The notes under the pieces were generated by a model, which did not search any database, was not told the origin of the DNA, and saw nothing but the letters and a program-made list of their open reading frames with translations. Both the position numbers and the translations under genes were made by a program. From Saprospiraceae bacterium (GTDB lineage: Bacteria > Bacteroidota > Bacteroidia > Chitinophagales > Saprospiraceae), in assembly GCA_016715965.1 (NCBI GenBank), contig JADJXG010000001.1, positions 2,671,501 through 2,735,500 on the forward strand: a stretch of DNA of 64,000 nt, given 5' to 3'. Shown here piece after piece: positions 50,823 through 60,543 of the stretch; position 1 is the stretch's first letter; the number at the start of each line of letters is the position of its first letter.

Positions 50823-52047
50823 AACAACGATCATATTCGTGCTTGCCATCTGTCTTTTCACGGTGGTGCATGCACAATCTGATTCATCCGGTTTTTTTCA
50901 GCGGAAATGGTCAGATACCACGGACAAAAAATTAAACATGGATGCCGTTTACAATCGTCCTTTTTTGACTTTGGGTAAGTTTCCGGTGGCCATAGGAGGT
51001 TATCTTGAAGCCAATACGCATTATGAAGTGGTGGACGGCGTGACAAATGGTTTTTCATTTCAGGCAAGACGGTTTACCCTTTTTCTTTCATCGTCCATTG
51101 CACATAAGATCCGTTTTTTTTCAGAATTGGAATTTGAAAATGGAACAAAAGAAATTAATATAGAATTTGCCGCATTGGATTTTGAATTTCATCCATTGCT
51201 CATCCTAAGATCGGGAATCGTGATGAATCCGATCGGTGCATACAATCAAAACCACGATGGCCCCCGCTGGGATTTTATTGAGCGTCCTTTGGTGGCTACA
51301 GACATTGTGCCCACTACACTTTCTAATGTGGGTTTTGGAGTGTACGGAAAATATTATGTGAACAAATGGGTTTTGGGTTATGAGACATATCTCACCAATG
51401 GATTTGATGATCGCATCGTTTCAAATACCTTAAATCGCAGTTCTTTGTCTGAGGGTAAAATCAATCCGGAAAGGTTTTCCATGAGCAACAGTGGATTGCC
51501 TATGTTTACCGCGAAAATGGCCGTTCGCAATCGGAGTTTGGGTGAATTGGGTTTATCTTTTATGAGCGGTGTTTACAACAAATGGCAAGAAGATGGTCTC
51601 CGATTGGATCAAAAAAGAAGTGCAAGTGTTTTTGCACTTGATTTTAACACCTCGCTGTTTCGAAAAAAGCTGGACATCACAGGAGAATTTTCAAAAGTTC
51701 TGATCAGTATTCCTGAAACCTACGATCAGACCTTTGGAGATCAGCAAGCAGGAGGCTTTCTGGACTTGGTATGCACCATGGTCGAGAAGCCGATGTTGGG
51801 CTGGGAGAAAGCAAAGATCAATTTTGGGGTTCGACTGGAATATGTTGATTTTAACCAAGGTAAATTTAAGGAGACCAACGGAAATATTGGTGATCACGTC
51901 TGGGCAATGGTACCCAGCCTTGCATTCAGACCAATGGGCACTACGGTGCTCCGGTTGAATTACCGGTTTATTCAGGAAACAGATTTGCTCGGAAATCCTC
52001 CGATAGTCTCCGGTGTCCTCCAATTCGGCTTTTCATCCTACTTTTAA
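50809..52047 (+). CDS. Outer-membrane beta-barrel (porin-like) protein
   Basis: 412 residues from the ATG at 50809. The frame extends back to 50719 inside the Rieske gene. The signal peptide ends VVHAQ. Amphipathic strands fill the rest (GGYLEANTHYEVVDG, FSFQARRFTLFLSSSIAHKIRFFSELEFENG), and the last strand ends in Phe (VLQFGFSSYF), as in outer-membrane barrels. It resembles phosphate-selective-porin-like proteins. It may pass a substrate or metal to the dihaem/Rieske pair. Confidence 0.75.
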   Translation: MYKFKTTIIFVLAICLFTVVHAQSDSSGFFQRKWSDTTDKKLNMDAVYNRPFLTLGKFPVAIGGYLEANTHYEVVDGVTNGFSFQARRFTLFLSSSIAHKIRFFSELEFENGTKEINIEFAALDFEFHPLLILRSGIVMNPIGAYNQNHDGPRWDFIERPLVATDIVPTTLSNVGFGVYGKYYVNKWVLGYETYLTNGFDDRIVSNTLNRSSLSEGKINPERFSMSNSGLPMFTAKMAVRNRSLGELGLSFMSGVYNKWQEDGLRLDQKRSASVFALDFNTSLFRKKLDITGEFSKVLISIPETYDQTFGDQQAGGFLDLVCTMVEKPMLGWEKAKINFGVRLEYVDFNQGKFKETNGNIGDHVWAMVPSLAFRPMGTTVLRLNYRFIQETDLLGNPPIVSGVLQFGFSSYF

Positions 52048-53101
52048 GCAAAAGCTTGCAGAATCCATTTTAGGGAGGGGTTGTTTGAGTTTTTCTTGAT
52101 TTTCTTCATTTTTCAGCCCGAGTTTCCATTTAGACTAAATTGAAGCTGTATTTCAAATCGACCTTTAGATTTTCAAGGTTTAATTATTGAATAATTTCAC
52201 ATCTGTCTAAAATAATTTTTAGAAACTAACTTTTCCACTTTTTGTCGCTCACGACTGAACGATCCAAGCTAAAAGCTTGGTAGAGTGCGACAGCACTCTA
52301 AGTGAAGGAGCCGCGAAAGCGGGGTACCAAAAAAACGCAGCCTTTTCTAAGGCGGCATCTTTCTTGGCTATATTGATCTTTATTTGGTTCATTTTGCAAG
52401 GTTCTCTGTTGGGACAGATTTTGGGCGCTGTATATTGCCGCCCCATAATGTCACTTCAATATGAAGGTTTGTTTGATAAGTGCACCATATTAGTTCCGTA
52501 TAAGGAGCGACAATATAAGGCGCTGTTTCCAAAATCTGTCCTACCTGAGCCGCTGACGAAAAGGCTAATAATATTACACATTATCTAGATTGAAATATCA
52601 GGAAGAATGATGGTTTTCATGCAATTCAATGCGGCTTAGGGCTCCGCAGCTCGGGTACCCAACCAGCGAATTTCGCGGTCATGCTAAAAACTGTCTGAGC
52701 CCAACCGAGAAGCTATCAACAATGACAGAGTTGGCGAAGCGAGGATTGTGGAGCCAAGTAGGAGAAGGTAGAGGCGAGTTTTTTTAGCATAGCGAAAGAG
52801 CTGCAGTTGGGTGAGCGAGGAGTCCAGCCGCGAGTTTTCTTTGGTTACTTTCTTTTGACGGCCAAAAGAAAGTAACATACATGAAGTTTGATAAACAAAA
52901 GATATTTTTTAAATTGCAATAACTGTTATGGAGGTTCAATTTTAAAATATCGTTACAAAATTTGTATACACTTGTAAATCAATGGTCACATTTCAAATTT
53001 AAACTTATTTTGGACAGGTATGGAATAATTTTAATTTGCATTTTTCATAAATAACATTATTTTTAGGCGGTTTTATTGCTACAAATAATCAATTTATACC
53101 C
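52048..53101. other. 1-kb intergenic region with structured repeat
   Basis: No gene is seen. The middle (52250-52880) is richer in G+C than its flanks and has several hairpins: CCAAGCT/AGCTTGG (52264-52280), AGAGTGC/GCACTCT (52282-52299), and GTTACTTTCTTTTG/CAAAAGAAAGTAAC (52845-52877, 14-bp arms). It looks like a dispersed non-coding repeat or a decayed element of unknown type. Confidence 0.45.
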
Positions 53102-53638
53102 ATGAAAACTTTACCATTTGCATTGACCATAACCATTTTACTTTCCTCCTTTTTGGGCTGTGACCTTATAGATGATTCGCCATGTGGACCCAGGCTAACC
53201 TATGATTTGTACTTATTGGGTACATCTGTTGTGGACAACACCGGTGATATTTTAAACACCTACATGGAAGGCACAAACAGGGTTTTACAGTGGAGTGAAC
53301 TGGTGGAAGAAGTTTGTTCGGACGAGCACGTTAAAGTGGATTATAGAGTGGCATTTTTGGACAATGGTACAGCCGTAAAAGAGAAAATGACAGCCCGGGG
53401 ATCTGTTTCCTGGCAATTTTTATTCGAAAGAGTGGTAAACCTTACAGCCGATCAATCTGATCTAAAAGGAAACCTGGAAGTGGGTTTAAAACAGGCTTTT
53501 CCTGATTTGAAAGGCTGGATGGTACCCACCCTCGAAGTGATTTTTCCAACCAAAGGAAGTTATTCAGCGGACACGGCCTATATTAAAAAACATTTGATAG
53601 CCGTTGAGATGAGGGCAAAATACAGAGAATATAAATAA
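53102..53638 (+). CDS. Lipoprotein, unknown function
   Basis: 178 residues. Lipoprotein signal ITILLSSFLGCDLIDD (Cys near 20), then a mostly beta domain (RLTYDLYLLGTSVVDNTG, VDYRVAFLDNGTAVKEKMTARGSVSWQFLFERV). I do not recognise the family. It is monocistronic and convergent with the aminotransferase gene. Confidence 0.65.
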   Translation: MKTLPFALTITILLSSFLGCDLIDDSPCGPRLTYDLYLLGTSVVDNTGDILNTYMEGTNRVLQWSELVEEVCSDEHVKVDYRVAFLDNGTAVKEKMTARGSVSWQFLFERVVNLTADQSDLKGNLEVGLKQAFPDLKGWMVPTLEVIFPTKGSYSADTAYIKKHLIAVEMRAKYREYK

Positions 53639-53724
53639 ATATAAATAGTTAAATACATGATTCTTATTTTAAGAACTTAAATGAAGCTCTTAGTGGATTG
53701 CAAAAATAAAAGTCAGATTTGAAT

Positions 53725-54921
53725 TTATGAACGCCCCAAAACTTCAACAATCCTGCGAATGGCTTCCCGGATCTTGGCCTCAGAGAGTGAATAGGAAATT
53801 CTAAGACAGTCCGGCGCTCCAAATGCTTCTCCGGAAACCAATGCCACATGGGCTTCTTCCAGCAATAACATGGCTAAATCATCGGCATTTTGAATGTCTC
53901 GACCTGCTATCTTTTTTCCAAAACAGGCATCTACTTTTGGCAAAATGTAGAAAGCACCCTGCGGAAAATTGACTTTCCAATCTTGAATTTTTTTCACTTC
54001 CTCCAACAAAACATCTCTTCTTTTTTGAAAATCTTTGCTCATAGCATAGGTAGGACCTAAATCTGTGCTCAAAGCATACGCACCCGCTTTTTGAGTAAAT
54101 GAAGCAGCGCCGCTGGTAAACTGGCCCTGCACTTTAATACAAGCTTTGATGATCTCTTTTGGCCCTCCCATGTAACCCAGTCTCCAGCCTGTCATGGAAA
54201 AACCTTTCGAAAAGCCATTGATGGTCACCGTTCTTTCGTTCATATTCGGAAGAGAACCAATGCTCAGATGTTTTTGGTCAAAAATGATATACTCATAAAT
54301 TTCATCAGAGACCACCAATAATTCGGGAAACGGGGCGACCAGTTTGGAAATCATTTCCAGATCCTCTTGAAGAAACACTGTGCCCGTAGGATTGCAGGGA
54401 GAAGAAAAAATGAGCATCCTGGTTTTTGAATCCAACCTGCCGGCGATGTCTTCTGCCGCAGGCTTGTAGTCATTTTCGACCGAAGATGGTACCACCACCG
54501 GCTTTCCTCCGGCCATTTTGATAATTTCAAAATAGGATACCCAATATGGTGCGAATAGCATCACCTCATCTCCGGGTTCCAAAAGGGCAAAACACAGATT
54601 GGCAAAACATTGCTTGGCCCCATTGGAGACCAAAATTTGATCCGGTGGATATTGCAATTGATTGTCTCGCTCAAATTTTTTACTGATCACTTCCCGGATT
54701 TCAAGCGTACCGGCCACCGGAGTATATTTGGTAAAACCCTGATCGATGGCTTCCTTGGCTTTTTGCCGAATGTGAATGGGAGTTTCAAAATCTGGCTCAC
54801 CCAGACTGAGGTTGATGACATCTATACCTTTGCTGCTGATTTCTCTGGCCATTTGGGCCATTTTTAGCGTCGCAGATTCATTCATTTCTGCAACCCTGGA
54901 GGATATCTTGAAGTTTGCCAT
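53725..54921 (-). CDS. Class I aminotransferase (AspC-like, PLP)
   Basis: 398 residues from the ATG at 54921. Six upstream codons are possible but less likely. Family marks: LSLGEPDFETP near 38, KYTPVAGTLEIREVIS near 65, SSPCNPTGTVF near 170, VSDEIYEYI near 202, and the PLP lysine in NGFSKGFSMTGWRLGY near 234. It transfers amino groups, most likely aspartate or aromatic amino acids to 2-oxoglutarate. It is cytosolic and monocistronic. Confidence 0.92.
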   Translation of the reverse strand: MANFKISSRVAEMNESATLKMAQMAREISSKGIDVINLSLGEPDFETPIHIRQKAKEAIDQGFTKYTPVAGTLEIREVISKKFERDNQLQYPPDQILVSNGAKQCFANLCFALLEPGDEVMLFAPYWVSYFEIIKMAGGKPVVVPSSVENDYKPAAEDIAGRLDSKTRMLIFSSPCNPTGTVFLQEDLEMISKLVAPFPELLVVSDEIYEYIIFDQKHLSIGSLPNMNERTVTINGFSKGFSMTGWRLGYMGGPKEIIKACIKVQGQFTSGAASFTQKAGAYALSTDLGPTYAMSKDFQKRRDVLLEEVKKIQDWKVNFPQGAFYILPKVDACFGKKIAGRDIQNADDLAMLLLEEAHVALVSGEAFGAPDCLRISYSLSEAKIREAIRRIVEVLGRS

Positions 54922-54945
54922 TGCGTGGCAAAGATCCAAATAAAA

Positions 54946-54976
54946 AAGGAAGTACCCAATAGGAGGATACTTCCTT
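54946..54976 (-). terminator. Rho-independent terminator of the Omp28-like gene
   Basis: Read on the minus strand, AAGGAAGTA and TACTTCCTT form a 9-bp stem followed by a run of T. It lies 28 bp after the stop of the gene at 55004. Confidence 0.75.
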
Positions 54977-55003
54977 CTTTGTTAATGTATTTTTATTAAT
55001 GAA

Positions 55004-57061
55004 TTAGTGGCTCACCACCAATTTTTTGGTTTGAAGTTCAGCACCCATTCTCAGGCGAATGGTGTACATTCCGTTTTCCATGGCCATTGTATTAATTGGC
55101 AGGACCAAAGATCCTTCCAGTTGTCCATAATTTCTGGACAAAACAATTTTTCCATTGAGGTCCATGATTTCCATACTTACCTGGCTGGGACTACTGAGTT
55201 CTACGCTAATCTGGCTATTTTCAGCAGCCGGATTTGGTGTCACATTTACAGGCGTCAGGGCCACTCCAGGATCTTCTGTTGAGGTGAACAATCCATTGGC
55301 AACCGCTTCAGCGATGGTTGTTTTGGTGGCATTGACAATTTCTCCGGCTGGTCCATAAAGAACACCAATGATTTCAATATTGTCTTCTTTCCATGCAATG
55401 GGCAGGTTGGTGGTATATGTAATAAAATGAGTGGTTCCGGCAGAAATACTTGCTGGAAGATAACCGGCGAGACCGTCATAACCATCCATGATGATTCTGG
55501 CGACATGGTTGTAGGTCATTCTGGAAGCAGGAACCGGATTGGGTAGAATTTCGTATCCACCCATTCTTCCATTGGCACCTCCTGAATATGCGTTGGCTTG
55601 GTTATAAGCGGCCGTATTGCCTTTCACACCGTTTTCAACCAAAACCATGTTGAAGCGATAATCTCCTACCAAGTCTTTTACAAAATCAGCTTTTACGCTG
55701 ACCACCAAATCTCCTGTAGTAGGATTCCAGGTGGCTCCGTTGGTAAGTATGACCGGTGTTTCAACCACAATGTTGTTATAAAAGCTGGTTTCAAGAAACA
55801 ATGGGTCAATGATGATGCTTCTGTCAAAAAGTACACTTGGAAATCCAGGAAATCCCGGAGTTGAAGTTAATCCTGCATCATAAATAGGTATTCTCATCGG
55901 CTCAGTGGCAGAACCTCCGTGGACAGCAATACCCGCAAAATATTTATGATAAGTTCTGTCCATAGAATCCATAAAAACAGCTCCTCTTGGGCACCATTGA
56001 CACCATGTGCCGGTCGCTTCCTCAGCCACCACCATTTTATTGGCAGCAGGCACCACACCTGTTATTGGACTGATCTTGGTATTGTTGGAGGCATCGTCAT
56101 CAGACTGTCCGTTGACCTTGTCAATGCTTACTTTTAAATCATTCGATCCTGGTGCATAAGTCACTTTTCCTAAATTCAAGGTAGTCGAACCCAGTGGAGC
56201 AATATTCAAATTGTTGAATGAATTGACCGATGGGGGATCAGCACCTACCTGTGTGGTCAATTCCAAAGAAGTAATTGGAGTTAAACCAATGTTTCTGATT
56301 AAAACGCTTCCACCAGAACTTTCATTGGCGAGGAATCTTGGTTTGAAGGTTGAATTCAGTAAAGTGGCCTCCAGATTGGTTCTGGTATAGGGTACATAAG
56401 AGTAACTGACATCATCCACATAGTAGGTGGAACCGTTGGCAGGAGCTCTGAAAGTAGGGTATAAATTTAGAGAGGCAATTGAATTATTGATGTTGGAAAA
56501 TTTGGATACACTGACATCATTGAAAAATATTTCCCAAATGTTGTTGGTGAGGTCGGCTTTCAAATTGAATTTGATCCATTCCCCGGGAGTGTAGTCAGTT
56601 TCAACAAACTGTCCTCCTCCGGCACCGGCACCCATGTCTGCTCTAAATTTTGAATCTCCGTCAAAATAGCCCTGGAAACACCATATCTGACCGATAGTAG
56701 CCTTCCCCTGAAAATTGAAATAAGCTCCCTGATCTGGCACAACATAGATGTACATCTCAAAATTGAAATTTCCAATGTTGTACTCCTGTCCAAAAGGCAA
56801 CACGATATCAGTTGGCCCACCGGTTGGGCTTATGGATTCCAGTTTAACACTCTTTGTGCCCGAACGCGCATTTTCATCCGTGACATAAGCATCCTCCTGT
56901 CCTCCTTCAGCAGCAGCACCGCCCCAGCAAGTCCATGCAGCAGAGGCTTTTGCCAATTGGTCTCCGACACCATAAGATTCAAAATCATCTGAAAAACTGG
57001 CCTGCGAATAAGCAAATCCAAAACCGAGTGAGAAAAGCAATAGAAGTAAGTTTTTATTCAT
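55004..57061 (-). CDS. Omp28-related secreted protein with T9SS tail
   Basis: 685 residues from the ATG at 57061. The longer frame to 57142 is AT-rich and lacks sense. A signal peptide (1-19) is followed by a concanavalin-like N-terminal domain (about 20-220, SFSDDFESYGVGDQL... YYVDDVSYSYV). A middle Omp28-like, thioredoxin-fold domain carries TGTWCQWCPRGAVFMDSM near 360, with a CxxC pair, and GFPGFPSVLFDR. A T9SS type A sorting domain (VNVTPNPAAENSQISVEL... MYTIRLRMG) ends the protein. It is surface-exposed, and a redox role of the CxxC is possible. Confidence 0.85.
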   Translation of the reverse strand: MNKNLLLLLFSLGFGFAYSQASFSDDFESYGVGDQLAKASAAWTCWGGAAAEGGQEDAYVTDENARSGTKSVKLESISPTGGPTDIVLPFGQEYNIGNFNFEMYIYVVPDQGAYFNFQGKATIGQIWCFQGYFDGDSKFRADMGAGAGGGQFVETDYTPGEWIKFNLKADLTNNIWEIFFNDVSVSKFSNINNSIASLNLYPTFRAPANGSTYYVDDVSYSYVPYTRTNLEATLLNSTFKPRFLANESSGGSVLIRNIGLTPITSLELTTQVGADPPSVNSFNNLNIAPLGSTTLNLGKVTYAPGSNDLKVSIDKVNGQSDDDASNNTKISPITGVVPAANKMVVAEEATGTWCQWCPRGAVFMDSMDRTYHKYFAGIAVHGGSATEPMRIPIYDAGLTSTPGFPGFPSVLFDRSIIIDPLFLETSFYNNIVVETPVILTNGATWNPTTGDLVVSVKADFVKDLVGDYRFNMVLVENGVKGNTAAYNQANAYSGGANGRMGGYEILPNPVPASRMTYNHVARIIMDGYDGLAGYLPASISAGTTHFITYTTNLPIAWKEDNIEIIGVLYGPAGEIVNATKTTIAEAVANGLFTSTEDPGVALTPVNVTPNPAAENSQISVELSSPSQVSMEIMDLNGKIVLSRNYGQLEGSLVLPINTMAMENGMYTIRLRMGAELQTKKLVVSH

Positions 57062-57395
57062 TTTTATTCTGTTTAAAAAGTTATACAATGCCGTAAATTT
57101 AACGCATTCTTCTGTATTTACAAAAAAGAAGAAAAACAGCATAAAGAAACCATGGAACAGAAATAAAAAAATCCAAATAATATTCTGCTTCTAGATGAAT
57201 AGTAGTTAATGCTAATATTTTATTTTGAAATTTTTAAATTTACAAAATTTAATATTTGGAATGACAATTGATCGTCCATTTGCATTTCCATTGTAAAAAT
57301 GGATTTGGAGCATGCTAAAATGTCAAACCCAGACTTGCTGAAATATAAAAACCCTCATTCATTTGCATCAGAAAATGCAAATGAATGTCGATCGG
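57062..57395. other. Intergenic stretch between two secreted-protein genes
   Basis: 334 bp, AT-rich. It holds the terminator hairpin of the upstream minus-strand gene (57356-57387) and presumably the promoter of the Omp28-like gene. Nothing else was seen. Confidence 0.5.
57356..57387 (-). terminator. Hairpin after the Cys-rich repeat gene
   Basis: CATTCATTTGCAT and ATGCAAATGAATG are perfect 13-bp arms around CAGAAA, starting 9 bp after the stop on the minus strand. The T-run is weak. Confidence 0.6.
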
Positions 57396-60323
57396 TTATT
57401 TGCTGACAAAAATTCTGTAATGGTAGAATTCCTGACCCAATTGGACCCGCAAAATATAAATGCCACTTTGCTCAATGCCGGATTCCATCTGCCAGCTTAA
57501 AGCAGATTTTTGGTTTAGTACAAATGAAAGTTTGCTGCCAGAAAGATCGTACAAGGATACAGCCAACTGATCTGGTATAAGCTGTTCTGATTGAATCTGC
57601 ACATGACTTCCATCAAAAAACGCTTTAAGTCGGTTGACTTTAAAGCCGCTTTTGCCTGCACCCAAACATTCTAATCCAATAAATTCTACCGCTTTGCAAC
57701 AGCTTGGATTTTCCTGATCGCAAATCTTCATAAAATCATGTTTAACAGCTGATTTCGCAAAATGAGGCAAAGTAAGCGGTAAATCTGAGTAAGCGTGGTC
57801 GCTTATTTTACCGTTCCGGTCGTACAAATTAAATCTTGAACCAGTACCCGAATGTAGAAAATTAAGTTTTAAGGAATAGGAGCCTTTGCCAGTGCATTCT
57901 TGTGGTATGGCATCTACTTCGTAGATTTTGCAATTGGATTGACTTTCGCAACACACTTTTCCCAGATTTTTTTCCAGCGCACAGCGTTCATTGTGGCAAT
58001 CTCTGATCACAAATCCGTAATTGGTTTCACAATTTCCATCCAATGGACCAATTTTAATGGGCAGATCTGTATATTTAAACGTGCCGTAATTATGGCCATT
58101 TCCACTCACAGTAAAACAGTCTGAAACATTTTTATACCCAAAGTTGATCGTGACGTAGAATTTCTTTTCTGCATTGCACTCTGTTCTCTTGAGGTCCAAC
58201 TCACTGAGTTTGCAATCGTTGTTCTGAGATTCACAACATACTTTACCCAAAGATTTATCGACTGCACATTTTTCATTGTGACAATCGCGTACCACAAAAC
58301 CATAATTGGTTTCACAATTGCCATCCAATGGACCAATTTTAATGGGTAGATCTGCGTATTTAAACGTCCCGTAATTATGGCCATTTCCACTGACTGTAAA
58401 ACAATCTGAAGTGTTTTTATGGCCAAAATTGAGGGTCACGAAAAATTTCTTTTCCGGAGTGCATTCAGATTTTTTGAGTTCAAGTTCATTGATTTGGCAA
58501 TCATTGTTTTGGGTTTCACAGCATACCTTGCCAAGGACTTTGGAGATTCCGCATCTTTCATTGTGACAATCGCGAATGACAAATTCGTATTCTGTTTCAC
58601 AATTTCCGTTTAGTGGACCTAATTTGAGGGGCAGGTCAGTATATTTAAAAGTCCCGTAGTTATGGCCATTTCCACTGACTGTAAAACAATCTGAAGTGTT
58701 TTTATGGCCAAAATTGAGGGTCACGAAAAATTTCTTTTCCGGAGTGCATTCAGATTTTTTGAGTTCAAGTTCATTGATTTGGCAATCATTGTTTTGGGTT
58801 TCACAGCATACCTTGCCAAGGACTTTGGAGATTCCGCATCTTTCATTGTGACAATCGCGAATGACAAATTCGTATTCTGTTTCACAATTTCCGTTCAGTG
58901 GACCTAATTTGAGGGGCAGGTCAGTATATTTAAAAGTCCCGTAGTTATGGCCATTTCCACTGACTGTAAAACAATCTGAAGTGTTTTTATGGCCAAAATT
59001 GAGGGTCACGAAAAATTTCTTTTCCGGAGTGCACTCCGATTTTTTGAGTTCAAGTTCATTGATTTGGCAATCATTGTTTTGGGTTTCACAGCACACCTTG
59101 CCGAGGGATTTTTCGATCGCGCATCTTTCGTTGTGACAATCGCGCACGACAAATCCGTAATTGGTTTCACAATTTCCTTCCAAAGGTCCCAATTTAATGG
59201 GCAGATCAGAATATTTAAAAGTTCCGTAGTTGCGTCCATTTCCGCTGACGGTAAAACAATCTGAGGTATTTTTATAGAGGAAATTAAGGGTAACATAGAA
59301 TTTCTTTTCTTCGACACAGTCAGATTTTTGTAGTTGAAGTTCAGCCAGCTTGCAATCCGTATTTGGATTTTCACAACACACTTTTCCAAGGACCTTTTCC
59401 AGGCCGCATCTTTCATTGTGACAGTCCCGAATGTCAAATTCATACTCTGTTTCACAATTGCCATTCAACGGCACGATTTTAATTGGTAGGTCGGTGTATT
59501 TGAAAGTGCCATAATTGATTCCATTTCCTTTGACAACAAAACAATCCGATGTATTCTCATGCTTGAAATTGATCGTAACAAAAAACATTTTGTGCCCGTC
59601 ACAAGCGGATTTATCGAGCTGAAGTTCAGAAAGCTTGCAGTCCGGATTGGGATTTTCGCAACAGACTTTTCCCAATTCTTTCTCAATGACACAGCGCTCA
59701 TTGTGGCAATCGCGCACCACAAAGAAAAAATTGCTATCGCAATTGCCGATGAGGGAATCTATTTTGATGGGGAGGTCTGCATACTTATAGGTGCCGTACA
59801 ATTTTCCATTTCCTTTGACCGTAAAGCAATCGGAGGTGTTTTTATGGAAAAAATTGAGGGTGACAGAAAAGTATTTTTCGCCAAAACAATCGGATTTTTT
59901 AAGTTCCATCTCGGCTAGCTTGCAATCGGCATTGGGATTTTCACAACATACCTTTCCAAGGGATTTCTCTATTGCACAGTCCTCTTTTTCACAATCCCGG
60001 ATCACAAATTCATAAGGCGTCTCACAATTACCAGCCAAAGGCCCAATGGTAATGGGCAAATCTGCGTAAAGAAAAGTGCCATAGTCGGCTCCATTACCTT
60101 TTACGGTAAAGCAATCAGAGGTGTTTTCGTGTTGAAAATTAAGGCTGACAAAAAACTGCTTGTCGGCATTGCAAGCTGATTTTTCCAACTGCAATTCACT
60201 CAATTTACAATCTTCATTATATATAAATAATTTACTATCAATTGATAAAATATTTGAATAAATGTTAATATGAAAATTGACCGCAAGGACCAAAAAGAGA
60301 AATCGGGTAAACCATTTTTTCAT
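57396..60323 (-). CDS. Secreted protein of nine Cys-rich 95-residue repeats, T9SS tail
   Basis: 975 residues. A signal-like N-terminus (1-25) is followed by about nine repeats. Each begins CKLSELQLxKSxC and continues KxFFVTLNFxHKNTSDCFTVxGNGxNYGTFKY, then TDLPIKIGPLxGNCETxYxFVIRDCHNERC and xLGKVCCExxN. Each repeat carries about eight Cys at fixed positions, so disulphide-linked modules are likely. The ninth repeat is degenerate. The end (DGSHVQIQSEQ... GIYILRVQLGQEFYHYRIFVSK) is a T9SS sorting domain. Repeats 5 to 7 are almost identical in DNA with a 285-bp period, so copy number is probably variable. I know no named family; a surface adhesin or structural fibre is a guess. Confidence 0.8.
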   Translation of the reverse strand: MKKWFTRFLFLVLAVNFHINIYSNILSIDSKLFIYNEDCKLSELQLEKSACNADKQFFVSLNFQHENTSDCFTVKGNGADYGTFLYADLPITIGPLAGNCETPYEFVIRDCEKEDCAIEKSLGKVCCENPNADCKLAEMELKKSDCFGEKYFSVTLNFFHKNTSDCFTVKGNGKLYGTYKYADLPIKIDSLIGNCDSNFFFVVRDCHNERCVIEKELGKVCCENPNPDCKLSELQLDKSACDGHKMFFVTINFKHENTSDCFVVKGNGINYGTFKYTDLPIKIVPLNGNCETEYEFDIRDCHNERCGLEKVLGKVCCENPNTDCKLAELQLQKSDCVEEKKFYVTLNFLYKNTSDCFTVSGNGRNYGTFKYSDLPIKLGPLEGNCETNYGFVVRDCHNERCAIEKSLGKVCCETQNNDCQINELELKKSECTPEKKFFVTLNFGHKNTSDCFTVSGNGHNYGTFKYTDLPLKLGPLNGNCETEYEFVIRDCHNERCGISKVLGKVCCETQNNDCQINELELKKSECTPEKKFFVTLNFGHKNTSDCFTVSGNGHNYGTFKYTDLPLKLGPLNGNCETEYEFVIRDCHNERCGISKVLGKVCCETQNNDCQINELELKKSECTPEKKFFVTLNFGHKNTSDCFTVSGNGHNYGTFKYADLPIKIGPLDGNCETNYGFVVRDCHNEKCAVDKSLGKVCCESQNNDCKLSELDLKRTECNAEKKFYVTINFGYKNVSDCFTVSGNGHNYGTFKYTDLPIKIGPLDGNCETNYGFVIRDCHNERCALEKNLGKVCCESQSNCKIYEVDAIPQECTGKGSYSLKLNFLHSGTGSRFNLYDRNGKISDHAYSDLPLTLPHFAKSAVKHDFMKICDQENPSCCKAVEFIGLECLGAGKSGFKVNRLKAFFDGSHVQIQSEQLIPDQLAVSLYDLSGSKLSFVLNQKSALSWQMESGIEQSGIYILRVQLGQEFYHYRIFVSK
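58126..59260 (-). repeat. 285-bp tandem coding repeat, near-identical units
   Basis: The same words (for example GTGTTTTTATGGCCAAAATT) recur at about 58411, 58696 and 58981, exactly 285 bp apart. The units between are nearly identical base for base, while outer units have diverged. This indicates recent unequal exchange or slippage within the gene. Confidence 0.8.
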
Positions 60324-60460
60324 AATCCGTTGATTTTATAGTCAGTTGACCCATCAAAGTTACTGAATGTTGCACGGATAAAAGGAATTTTATCAGATAA
60401 TTCTGAATAGGAGAGAGCCAGCAGCTTATTGGAGATTCCAAAAGTACCCAAATAAGAAAT

Positions 60461-60480
60461 CCTGCCTTGGGCAAGGCAGG
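60461..60480. terminator. Short GC-rich hairpin
   Basis: CCTGCCTTGGGCAAGGCAGG is a perfect 8-bp stem with a 4-base loop, 64 bp past the stop of the minus-strand cupin gene. It may end that transcript, but no clear T-run follows. Confidence 0.4.
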
Positions 60481-60543
60481 ACCTCGGTTGGTTTTAACAA
60501 ATACAGCAATTGGTTCAGTTTTCCAGAATTTTTATCTCAAACA

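Noticed and set aside
58419..59264. Plus-strand repeated frames (starting MAKIEGHEKFLFRS) opposite the Cys-rich gene
   Set aside because: They recur only because the opposite-strand gene is a tandem repeat. There is no start signal or family match.
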